This document shows, in pieces, positions 16,100 through 23,566 of a DNA stretch of 64,000 nucleotides. The stretch covers positions 2,046,001 through 2,110,000 of the forward strand of contig OZ243944.1 of the NCBI GenBank assembly GCA_965214295.1. The letters run 5' to 3'. Position 1 is the first letter of the stretch; each line of letters opens with the position of its first letter. The translations under genes and the position numbers were made by a program. A model generated the notes under the pieces. It saw only the letters and a list, made by a program, of their open reading frames with translations, searched no databases and was not told where the DNA came from. Origin of the DNA: JAJDUF01 sp965214295 (GTDB lineage: Bacteria > Chloroflexota > UBA11872 > UBA12225 > JAJDUF01).

Positions 16100-17959
16100 G
16101 TGGCCGGGATGAGACCCAAACCCACAACCGTCCGGTGCAACGACTGGCGCCAGGTGGCAGTAGAGCCGCCGGATACCTTCACGCCCACCATGCCCGTTAG
16201 CGTGATTATCCCCTACTACCAAACACCCGCCGAGACGCTGGAGCGAACTCTTGCCGCTCTGGAAGGTCAGACCTACCCGCGGGATATGTTCGAGGTGATA
16301 ATCGTGGACGACGGGTCGGAGCCGCCGCTGTCCTGCCCGCCCTCAACCTCGCTGGATGTCAAGGTGGCACGGCAGGAGCGCCGCGGATTCGGGCTGGCCC
16401 GGGCGCGAAACACCGGCGCCCGGGCGGCGGCCTACGGCATCCTGCTGTTTCTCGACAGCGATATGCTTGTGGAGGCGGACTGGATGGCGGCGCACGCCCG
16501 GTGGCACCATGTTGTCTCCGACTCCCTGACCCTGGGGCTGTGTACCCATGTGTCGATGGACGGCATTCATGCAGATACAATCCGGCGCTGGACAGGGTCG
16601 TTGGAAAAACTGTTATCGGCCCAGCCAGCGGACCCGCCCTGGGTTGAAGACAACATGATCAGGACCAACCATCTTGATTCGAGAGGCGATGATCTGTTCC
16701 GGGCGGTGCACGGCGGAAACTTCGGAATTGGCAAGGACTTCTACTGGTCAACAGGCGGGCATGACGAATCGTTCACCCGATGGGGAGCGGAGGATACCGA
16801 GTTCTGCTACCGCGCTTTTACCCGCGGCGGGCTGCTGGTGCCGGCCCAAGACGCCCTGGCCTGGCACCAGGGCCGCTGGGACGAAGACCGAGCCGTCAAG
16901 GAGCAGAGTGGCCAGCGCCAGCGCGGGAAAGTAGCCCATCTGATTGCCCACCCGGCATTCCGCGGCAACAGCCCCGGCCGCATCTTCTCGGTGCCGCAGT
17001 ACGTGGTAACGATAGACGCTGGATGCCGTCCTCCCGACGAGGCTGTCAGAGCAGTCGTGGATATCCTGGCAGACCGCATCCATGACCTGGTAGTCAGAAT
17101 CGAGACGCCCAATCGTGACGATGTGGGACGATTGCAAAGTTGCAGCGCACCGCCTGTCATTCTGAGCGACCAACCTTGTCATTCTGAGCACCACTGTCAT
17201 TCTGAGCGCAGCGAAGAATCTCCCCACGGCGGAGAGACCCTGCGCGGAGTTTATCTTGAGCCTAGCCGAAAGGCTCAGGGTGACAATGCAAGCGTCCTGA
17301 GTGACGATGGGCAGCGATTGCAATATCTCCGAGAGGTGTTCGGCCCGGACCCGCGGGTGCTGATCGCTCCCACCCGCTCCGCCCTCGACGAGTTTCCCGC
17401 GTCGCCATTCCACGTAACCGTTCCTGCTGGCGTCGCGTTCGCCAGGGGTTTGGTGCATCGGCTGCACGCCCAGTTGGGAGACGCGGTCAGTGCGACCTCG
17501 ACCCTCCCCGACGGAAGCGCGGTGTCAATCACCCGGGCGTGGGCGCTCCATCGGGCACGCCGCGCTGGGGGCAGTCCCACCGACTTCGGCGAGGCGCGGA
17601 CCATACCCACCAAGACGCTGAAGCTCAAGCCAGCGAGGTCGGCGGCCAGCGTTGATTCAGGGGAGCCGGTGGGCTATCCCACCAAATGGGACACGCTGTT
17701 CGATAGGGTACGGGACACTCGCAGCCCCCGAGAGGCGTGGCTGCTCCTGAAATGGCTGGCTGGTCTGGCCTGGAAGAGAGCGGCCCAAAAGCAACGGATA
17801 GCTTCATGGCATCTCTGGCGCCGACTAGCGGACCAATATGTCATTCTGAACGCAGCGAAGCGGAGTGACGAATCCAAGACGGTAGTTCCTCCAGCCATGG
17901 GCCTTAGATTCTTCGTCGCTTCGATCCTCAGAATGACAATGAAAAGGCGCTGCCAGTAG
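16100..17959 (+). CDS. Family 2 glycosyltransferase (tandem copy 2)
   Basis: About 619 residues, closely related to the preceding gene across its length. It shows VSVIIPYYQTPAETLERTL, EVIIVDDGSEPP, LLFLDSDMLVEADW and FTRWGAEDTEFCYRAF. GTG 16100 abuts the previous stop, and an ATG at 16109 (MRPKPTTVRCN) is an equally good start. It also carries a translated interspersed repeat at the position equivalent to copy 1, and its last 40 residues come from another, inverted repeat copy. The pair is a tandem duplication, and substrate differences are likely because the putative acceptor region diverges. Confidence 0.78.
   Translation: MAGMRPKPTTVRCNDWRQVAVEPPDTFTPTMPVSVIIPYYQTPAETLERTLAALEGQTYPRDMFEVIIVDDGSEPPLSCPPSTSLDVKVARQERRGFGLARARNTGARAAAYGILLFLDSDMLVEADWMAAHARWHHVVSDSLTLGLCTHVSMDGIHADTIRRWTGSLEKLLSAQPADPPWVEDNMIRTNHLDSRGDDLFRAVHGGNFGIGKDFYWSTGGHDESFTRWGAEDTEFCYRAFTRGGLLVPAQDALAWHQGRWDEDRAVKEQSGQRQRGKVAHLIAHPAFRGNSPGRIFSVPQYVVTIDAGCRPPDEAVRAVVDILADRIHDLVVRIETPNRDDVGRLQSCSAPPVILSDQPCHSEHHCHSERSEESPHGGETLRGVYLEPSRKAQGDNASVLSDDGQRLQYLREVFGPDPRVLIAPTRSALDEFPASPFHVTVPAGVAFARGLVHRLHAQLGDAVSATSTLPDGSAVSITRAWALHRARRAGGSPTDFGEARTIPTKTLKLKPARSAASVDSGEPVGYPTKWDTLFDRVRDTRSPREAWLLLKWLAGLAWKRAAQKQRIASWHLWRRLADQYVILNAAKRSDESKTVVPPAMGLRFFVASILRMTMKRRCQ
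17152..17286 (+). repeat. Interspersed TGTCATTCTGAGC repeat, copy 3
   Basis: Apparently identical to copy 1 and in the equivalent place of the tandem paralog, so it was either duplicated with the gene or transferred by gene conversion. It is read in frame as PVILSDQPCHSEHHCHSERS and onward. Confidence 0.8.
17839..17939. repeat. Interspersed repeat, copy 4 (inverted pair)
   Basis: TGTCATTCTGAACGCAGCGAAG at the left end is mirrored by CTTCGTCGCTTCGATCCTCAGAATGACA at the right end, giving a long imperfect palindrome with TGTCATT...AATGACA termini. It forms the 3' end of the second glycosyltransferase frame and so changes its C-terminus. Confidence 0.65.
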
Positions 17960-19603
17960 ATGCGAGCCAGATCGCTTTCAACGGGTAATCCGGACCGTTC
18001 CGGCAAATGGGCCCGCCTGCTCAACTTGTGCAACAGAATGCGGGAGAGTCATGGCCGCGCATGGGCATGGTTCTTACTAAAGCGGTTGGCCACTGAAGTT
18101 TGGCGGCAGTCGCCCTACAAGCGGCGGGTAGCTTGGTGGCACCTCCAAAGCTCGATGCGGAGCCGCTGGATACGCGCCAACCCGGTGCGGGCGAAAGGGA
18201 CGCCGGGCGAAAAGGTTCCCGCCTTCGACCTGCGGGCCTACAATCCGATTGGATGGCAGCGCGACACCGGCAGCGAGGTGGCGGCGCTGGGCCCCCTTGA
18301 GTGGCTGCCACCCGACGTAGAGGCCCACCGCGTCATTCACCGGCGCAATCTCCGCCGCCTGCGCCGAATCCACCACCTCGAAGACGTGCCGGCGTTCCAC
18401 GCTGACGCCTTCACGCGGCAGGGCCTTTTCAAAGTCGCCGCCAAACTCGTCACTCCGACCAACCCCGTCATTCTGAGCGCAGCGAAGAATCTCAACCGCG
18501 GCGGGGAGACCCTTCGCGCCACTCAGGGCGACAATGGCAAGGCCCTGGTCACGCGAGCCGGCTACCTGGCGCGCCTGGCTGCCGCCGGCGTGGTGGTACA
18601 TCTGGCGGACGGCGACCAACACCTTCAGCTATTGCTCGGCCCCGACCTCTACCGGCTGATGACCACCGACGTGAGGGGCATGGATGCCGGTACGCGCGAG
18701 CTGCTCAGTATCAGGATGCGCCGCGCCGCCCTGCGTGGCCATTCGTCGTGGGCACGCGCCCGGCAGCTTGGGCCGGAGGAGCTGCCCCTGGTGTCGATCC
18801 TACTGGCGACCAAGCGACCCCAGTTTTTGCCGTGGGCACTTGACGCCGTAGCGAGACAGAGCTATCCTCGGCTGGAGTTGGTGCTGGCGCTGCACGGCGA
18901 GGGTTTCGCGGAGGTCGAGCGGCGTGTCACCGAATTGCCGCATCCGGTGCAGGTGTTGCAAACGCCCGCCAGCGAACCGCTGGGCGCCGTGCTCAACGCG
19001 GCCACGGCGGCAGCGAGCGGAATGCTGCTGACCAAGATGGACGACGACGACGTGTACGGCGCCGACCATGTGTGGGACTTGGTGCTGGCTCGCGAGTATT
19101 CGGGCGCACACTTGGTGGGCAAATTCCACGAGTTCGCCTATCTGGCCAGGTCGAACCGGACCGTTCACTGGCCCAACGGAAGCAACGAGCGTTATCACAC
19201 TTCGGCCTTTGCCGGGGGCACGTTGCTGATTTCCCGTCAGGCCCTTGCCCGCGCCGGCGGCTGGCGGCCGGCACCGCGACACGTCGATGCGGCGCTGTGG
19301 CAGGACGTCATCCGGGCTGGCGGACGGCTTTACCGCACTCACGGCGCGGGCTTCATGCTAGTCCGACACGGCCAGCGCCACACCTGGGACACGCCGGACG
19401 ACTATTTCCTCGCGCAGGCTGACAAGGTAAGTGCCGGCTGGAACCCGGCTCTAGCCGGCATCGAAGACCTGAATTTGCCACATCCCGCTCTGGAACGTGA
19501 GGAGACTGGACACCCCTGTCACTCTGAGCACCCACCCTGTCATTCTGAGCGCAGCGAAGAATCTCAGCCACACCGGAGAGCCCCTTCGCTCCGCTCAGGG
19601 TGA
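17960..19603 (+). CDS. Family 2 glycosyltransferase with long N-terminal extension
   Basis: A 547-residue protein starting at ATG 17960, directly after the previous stop. The catalytic GT-A domain occupies about residues 270-480: LVSILLATKRPQFLPWALDA, RLELVLALHGEGF, LTKMDDDDVYGADHVWDLVL (DXD) and a late FAGGTLLISRQALARAGGW acceptor loop. The first 265 residues match no domain that I recognise and are interrupted at 169-191 by a translated interspersed repeat (ILSAAKNLNRGGETLRATQG). The last 25 residues are again repeat-derived (CHSERSEES). The native protein was probably shorter at the C-terminus. It belongs to the surface-glycan cluster. Confidence 0.75.
   Translation: MRARSLSTGNPDRSGKWARLLNLCNRMRESHGRAWAWFLLKRLATEVWRQSPYKRRVAWWHLQSSMRSRWIRANPVRAKGTPGEKVPAFDLRAYNPIGWQRDTGSEVAALGPLEWLPPDVEAHRVIHRRNLRRLRRIHHLEDVPAFHADAFTRQGLFKVAAKLVTPTNPVILSAAKNLNRGGETLRATQGDNGKALVTRAGYLARLAAAGVVVHLADGDQHLQLLLGPDLYRLMTTDVRGMDAGTRELLSIRMRRAALRGHSSWARARQLGPEELPLVSILLATKRPQFLPWALDAVARQSYPRLELVLALHGEGFAEVERRVTELPHPVQVLQTPASEPLGAVLNAATAAASGMLLTKMDDDDVYGADHVWDLVLAREYSGAHLVGKFHEFAYLARSNRTVHWPNGSNERYHTSAFAGGTLLISRQALARAGGWRPAPRHVDAALWQDVIRAGGRLYRTHGAGFMLVRHGQRHTWDTPDDYFLAQADKVSAGWNPALAGIEDLNLPHPALEREETGHPCHSEHPPCHSERSEESQPHRRAPSLRSG
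18466..18534 (+). repeat. Interspersed TGTCATTCTGAGC repeat, copy 5 (short)
   Basis: GTCATTCTGAGCGCAGCGAAGAATCTC, a short GC-rich middle and ACTCAGGGCGACAA. About 70 bases, inserted in frame in the N-terminal extension of the third glycosyltransferase. Confidence 0.75.
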
Positions 19604-19606
19604 CAA
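19517..19606 (+). repeat. Interspersed TGTCATTCTGAGC repeat, copy 6
   Basis: Two head units (TGTCACTCTGAGC and TGTCATTCTGAGC) followed by GCAGCGAAGAATCTC and the end GCTCAGGGTGACAA. It provides the stop region of the third glycosyltransferase and ends 10 bases before the GIY-YIG gene. Confidence 0.78.
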
Positions 19607-19616
19607 CTAAAAAGCA

Positions 19617-19922
19617 ATGTCCTCGGTGCCACACCTTTACTACGTCTACATCATGACCAACCGCTCCAAGACTCTATACATCGGATTCGCGAACAACCTG
19701 AAGCGGCGAGTATACGAGCACAAGTATGGCCTGACTCCAGGATTTACCAAGCGATACAATATCAACCGCCTAGTTTTCTTCGAAGAAACTCCCGATGTTC
19801 ACTCAGCGATTGCCCGGGAAAAGCAGTTGAAGGGTTGGCTGAGACGCCGGAAGATCGCGCTGATCGAAGCGGTCAATCCGAACTGGGACGATCTGGCAGC
19901 CGAATGGTACACTGACACCTGA
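19617..19922 (+). CDS. GIY-YIG nuclease superfamily protein (UPF0213-like)
   Basis: A 101-residue protein with the complete small GIY-YIG fold: YYVYIMTNRSKTLYIGFANN (the GIY and YIG elements as YVY and YIG), LKRRVYEHK with the catalytic arginine, and a late EKQLKGWLRRRKIALI segment with the family's glutamate. Stand-alone proteins of this kind are structure-specific or repair-like nucleases of uncertain role. It is sandwiched between interspersed repeat copies 6 and 7/8 inside a glycan cluster, with no functional link to sugar transfer. Start ATG 19617 is favoured by fold completeness; there is no strong ribosome binding site. Confidence 0.85.
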   Translation: MSSVPHLYYVYIMTNRSKTLYIGFANNLKRRVYEHKYGLTPGFTKRYNINRLVFFEETPDVHSAIAREKQLKGWLRRRKIALIEAVNPNWDDLAAEWYTDT

Positions 19923-19940
19923 AGGTCTGGCGAGGCCGGG

Positions 19941-20000
19941 TGCGAGATTCTTCGCTCCCCTCAGAATGATAGTGGCGCTCAGAAGGACAAGACGGGGAGG
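19941..20000 (-). repeat. Interspersed repeat fragment, copy 7
   Basis: GAGATTCTTCGCTCCCCTCAGAATGATA is the inverted body/head of the element, followed by a second partial unit (GGCGCTCAGAAGGACAA). A degraded copy in the gap after the GIY-YIG gene. Confidence 0.55.
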
Positions 20001-20055
20001 CAGGATGACAACGGGGGTTGACGGCGGGGCCCTTCGATTGCCACCCTGACTTTCA

Positions 20056-20127
20056 TTGTCACCCTGAGCGGAGCGAAGGGTCTCTCCCCCGCAGTTGGGA
20101 TTCTTCGCTGCGCTCAGAATGACAACG
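20056..20127 (-). repeat. Interspersed repeat, copy 8 (reverse orientation)
   Basis: TTGTCACCCTGAGCGGAGCGAAGGG at the left and ATTCTTCGCTGCGCTCAGAATGACA at the right, so the element is inverted relative to copies 1-6. It lies upstream of, and can be read into, the sulfotransferase frame as GFFAALRMTT, which is why the long form of that protein is doubted. Confidence 0.75.
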
Positions 20128-20187
20128 GTGCAAGGCTTGACGAATGACAATAGCTCAAGGTTTGACGACAGTCACTTTGGGAAGGCC

Positions 20188-21078
20188 GTGCTAATACACC
20201 GTCTGAAACAAGCCGCCATCCTCGCTTCGCTGCCGCTGCATCACCGCGACGTCGCTGGAGACATCATAGGCGCGTTGTCGCGTGGACAATTCGGGACGGC
20301 GCGGCGCATGGCGCGCACGGCGGCGCGGACGCCCAGCCTCGGCGCGGAAAGGATCATCTCCCGCAAGTACCGTTATCTCTGGATCTGCAACCCCAAGGTG
20401 GCGTCGCGGAGCATCATCGCTGCGTTGCGCGTCGCGGATCCCGGCGCCGAAATCATCAAAGGCAAAAGCGTCTCCGATATTTACGCCCTGCGTCCGGAAG
20501 TGAGAGATTACTTCAGCTTCGCGTTCATCAGGCATCCTTTCGACCGCGCGCTCTCGTTGTATTCAGAGATTCATTTCTCCCCCGAGCGCTATCAGGGAGC
20601 GCAGCGCCGGCACAAGAAGGAAAAACGGCAAGGTTTCTTCGACCGGTGCTACGGACTGGCGGAGGCCAGCAGTTTCGACGACTATTGCCAGTGGCTGAAC
20701 ACGCCCTACGGCTCTGACGCTTTCGCCGACATACACTTTCTCTCTCAGCACGCGCTGATACGCCTCGATGACGGACGCCTGCCCGATTTCATCGGCCGCT
20801 TGGAGAACCTTGACGAGGACATGAAGCAGGTCGCCAGGCAGGTAGGTATGCCGGCGCCGGAGTTGCCGATGCTAAACACGATGGCTGGCTGGCGACCGCC
20901 ATCGCCGGAGGCGCTGAAAACCGCCAGGTCGGCGATGCGCGCTCACCTCACGGAGCGCAACCGGGCGTTGCTGAGTACCCGGTATGCCGCCGACCTGGAG
21001 TTGGGCGGCTACTCACCGGACTGGGACGGCCCGAAGCCAGTAGATGCCAACATACACAACATAAGGAGTCGAGCGTGA
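20188..21078 (+). CDS. Carbohydrate sulfotransferase family protein
   Basis: About 296 residues from GTG 20188. The 5'-phosphosulfate loop is YLWICNPKVASRSIIAAL and the 3'-phosphate site is FSFAFIRHPFDRALSLYSEI, the two PAPS-binding elements of type-2 sulfotransferases. Later segments (HFLSQHALIRLDDG, DFIGRLENLDEDMKQV) match the same family. The frame is open further upstream to TTG 20095, but those residues come from the interspersed repeat and are probably not native. Sulfation of the cluster's glycan is the likely role. The stop overlaps the next gene's start (21075) by 4 bases. Confidence 0.8.
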   Translation: MLIHRLKQAAILASLPLHHRDVAGDIIGALSRGQFGTARRMARTAARTPSLGAERIISRKYRYLWICNPKVASRSIIAALRVADPGAEIIKGKSVSDIYALRPEVRDYFSFAFIRHPFDRALSLYSEIHFSPERYQGAQRRHKKEKRQGFFDRCYGLAEASSFDDYCQWLNTPYGSDAFADIHFLSQHALIRLDDGRLPDFIGRLENLDEDMKQVARQVGMPAPELPMLNTMAGWRPPSPEALKTARSAMRAHLTERNRALLSTRYAADLELGGYSPDWDGPKPVDANIHNIRSRA

Positions 21079-21815
21079 TTTCAGCAGTTGTCCTCAACTA
21101 TGACAGACCATACAATCTGAAAAACATCATTCTTCCGACTCTCGAGAAATGCTCGTGCATCGATGAGATAATCATTTCGCACGGCAGACGGGATACGGTG
21201 TTCGACTACGAGAGCGACCATTGCCGCATCGTGCATCGGCGCGACGATGCAGACCTCAACCCCGAGTACGGCTGCGCCCTCCGTTTTGTGGCTGCTGCCG
21301 ATGCCAGCAACGACATCATACTGTCGCTGGACGATGACATCGTCATTCCCGAATCGAGCCTGGATACGCTGTACGATGAATTCGAGCGCGACCCGGACGT
21401 CATCCACAGCCTCTACGGGCGCAGCCCCGACCGAAAACTGCGTTACTGCATTGATATGCGCTTCGGTGAGGTCACTTACGCGGTGTGTAACGCCGCATTG
21501 CTTTCGAAACGGCTGGTAGGCCTCTTTTTCGAGTACGAGCCGCTGTTGGACGAACTGGCCGCAAAAAAGGCAATGATCGGGCATGCTGAAGACTTGTTTA
21601 TGTCTTTGGTCGCCATCAAGGTCAACCGACGCCTGAATCGCTCGCACCCGCTGCCACGCATCGGGCTGCAGGTCGGCCCCCAAGGGCGTGGAGGGAACCC
21701 GGGCGGTATCCGAGCGCCCCGGGCACTTGGAGGAGCGCAGCCGGTTTTCGCAGCTCGCCATCCCGGCGCTGGGCGTCGGCCACCTGGTCAAGACCTCGCC
21801 CGGCTACTCGACTAG
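21075..21815 (+). CDS. Glycosyltransferase (GT64/GT2-like), C-terminus frameshifted
   Basis: As read, 246 residues. The N-terminal domain is GT-A-like: ISAVVLNYDRPYNLKNIIL, IDEIIISHGRRDTVFDYES and ASNDIILSLDDDIVIPESSL with a DDD metal site; AKKAMIGHAEDLFMSLVAI is a likely acceptor/catalytic helix. After LNRSHPLPRIG the coding signal moves to another frame. That frame gives APKGVEGTRAVSERPGHLEE, then RSRFSQLAIPALGVGHLVK, and stops at 21853-21855. A single-base change near 21660-21680 therefore truncates the native C-terminus and replaces it with about 45 unrelated residues. Confidence 0.72.
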   Translation: MISAVVLNYDRPYNLKNIILPTLEKCSCIDEIIISHGRRDTVFDYESDHCRIVHRRDDADLNPEYGCALRFVAAADASNDIILSLDDDIVIPESSLDTLYDEFERDPDVIHSLYGRSPDRKLRYCIDMRFGEVTYAVCNAALLSKRLVGLFFEYEPLLDELAAKKAMIGHAEDLFMSLVAIKVNRRLNRSHPLPRIGLQVGPQGRGGNPGGIRAPRALGGAQPVFAARHPGAGRRPPGQDLARLLD

Positions 21816-21910
21816 GCGCCGCCTCAAGATGTTGCTAGGCAGACTGCTGCGGTGAATGACCTTCCAACCCACCTCGTCATTCCAACCCACCCCGTCATTC
21901 TAACCCACCC

Positions 21911-21979
21911 CTGTCATTCTGAGCGCAGCGAAGAATCTCGTCTCCGGAAGTGAGACCCTCCGCTCTGCTCAGAGTGACG
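21911..21979 (+). repeat. Interspersed TGTCATTCTGAGC repeat, copy 9
   Basis: TGTCATTCTGAGCGCAGCGAAGAATCTCG, a short middle, and CTGCTCAGAGTGACGA. It is preceded by two TCATTC-like half units from 21877. It fills the gap between the frameshifted glycosyltransferase and the decayed flippase. Confidence 0.75.
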
Positions 21980-22015
21980 ACGGAAAGGCCCTGGTGAAGT
22001 GAGCGTACCGCTTCC

Positions 22016-23236
22016 ATGTCATTGAGCCGGGCATTAGCGCAGCTGGCGTCCAGGAGCCGAGTGGAGTCCCTGATTGCGCGGGCATTCCCGGCTTCGGAGC
22101 GGCGCGTGGGGCGGCAGGCCTTCTGGCTGGGCACTCTGCTACCGGTCCAGGTGCTGGGCGGACTGGCAACGGTGTCCCTGTCCGCCCGGATCCTCGGCGC
22201 GGAGGGATTGGGCGTCCTGGCCGTCATTGCCCTCCTCACCTTTACCGCCGGAAACCTGCTGAATATCGGACAGGACGCCCAAGACGTTATGCTCCTGTAC
22301 GGCGCTGGCGGCGTTTTGACGGCTATGAATGGGGAGACGCTGGCGGTGCTGCGGTTGGCCGACCGGGTGCAGCTCCAGCTGGTCGTCATTGTTGCCAGCC
22401 GAGTGGTCGGCGTCGGACTGTTAGCAGTAGTGTGGTTGACGGGAGGCGGGCTGACCGAAGTGGTCCTGGCGCATGTTGCCGCGGCTGCGGTGAACGGGTT
22501 GGGGATGTTCGCCGCCGCCGCGATTTCCGCGCCGCTGGCCGGGCTGGCCGGTTTCCTGCGTTCAGCATCGCTCAAAATCCCGCCGGACGTGGCGCGATTC
22601 CACGCCGGAGCGTTCTGGGAGTTGAAAATAACCACACTGGTTGACAACGTGGAACGTGGACGTCATACTGCTGGCGCAGTTTACCGGAGTGGCCGACGTG
22701 GGGTTGTACCGCGCGGCGCGCCAGATTGTGGACATGGCAAGACGCCCCATCGGGTTGATACCCCATGCGGTGCGGCCTGAATACAGCCGGCAATGGTACG
22801 CGGGGCAAGGAACAGAGCTGCGCCGCACCGTGCTCCGCACCACCATCCTGTCAATCGCGTTGGTCGCTGTCGTATTCGGGCTGCTTGCCGTCTTGCGCGA
22901 GCCGATGATCCGGCTCATCTTGGGAGACCAGTTCTCCGGCGCGGCCCCGCTGCTGCCGATTATGCTTCTGGGCGCGCTCCTCGTCGCCGCCCCATTCAGG
23001 ATGCTGCCTACAGCGATGGGGCGTGTCCGGCCATCCCTCCTATCGGGGACGGCCAGACTGGCGGTTTTCCTCGCTGCCATGGTGTGGCGGCGCCTGAATA
23101 CGGCGCGGCAGGAGCAGCCTGGGCCAGAACGATGTCCGCCTTGGTGGCCCTCCTGGTCATCACCCCGTTTGCCATCTCGATACTACGGCAGAGCTACCGG
23201 CTGCGCCGACCGAAGCGCCCGGGGGAGGCGGAGTAA
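22016..23236 (+). pseudogene. Decayed Wzx-type polysaccharide flippase (tandem copy 1)
   Basis: The sequence is homologous along its length to the intact flippase at 23567-24913 but needs three frames. The first, from ATG 22016, carries VGRQAFWLGTLLPVQVLGGL. The second, from about 22655, carries VDVILLAQFTGVADVGLYRA. The third, from about 23080, carries YGAAGAAWARTMSALVALLV and stops at 23236. Relative to the paralog about 55 codons are missing after LGVLAVIA, so at least the deletion is unlikely to be a sequencing artefact. It probably makes no functional protein; the downstream copy takes its place. Confidence 0.78.
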
Positions 23237-23393
23237 CCACATCGTCCGTGGTGGGCAGGCCGGACGCACCCGCTGTGAGCAGCGCACCCACAACCACCGG
23301 CGGGCCGGACATCTCTGGGTTGGTAGCGTTACCTATTTCACACCAACGGTACGGAAAGCGGTCACTAGCCCCGGAATGGACTGCCGCAGTTAG

Positions 23394-23507
23394 TTGTTTC
23401 AATACCGCCTGCGGGCGCGCGAACCCCACCTGCTGCGGATGGCGCACCTGGAGATACTGTTCCACGAGCTGCGCTTCACACCCGATGCATCTTTCCGGTA
23501 CGATTAG
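23394..23507 (+). pseudogene. Short gene remnant of unknown origin between flippase copies
   Basis: The 330-base gap between the two flippases contains no full gene. One open stretch of 37 codons reads LFQYRLRAREPHLLRMAHLE and ends HELRFTPDASFRYD before a stop. Its composition looks like the end of a real protein rather than random sequence. I cannot assign it to a family, and no plausible start lies nearby. Confidence 0.25.
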
Positions 23508-23566
23508 CGTCGGCAGCCGGAGGCCGCCGAAATCCACCCGGCTGGAAAGATGGGATAGAGCGGAGC

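Noticed and set aside
15321..20127. CRISPR array
   Set aside because: The repeated TGTCATTCTGAGC units are irregularly spaced, inverted in places and lie within genes; no regular repeat-spacer pattern and no cas genes are present anywhere in the window.
20095..20187. Longer N-terminus for the sulfotransferase
   Set aside because: The residues GFFAALRMTT and following come from the reverse-oriented interspersed repeat and are unlike the family.
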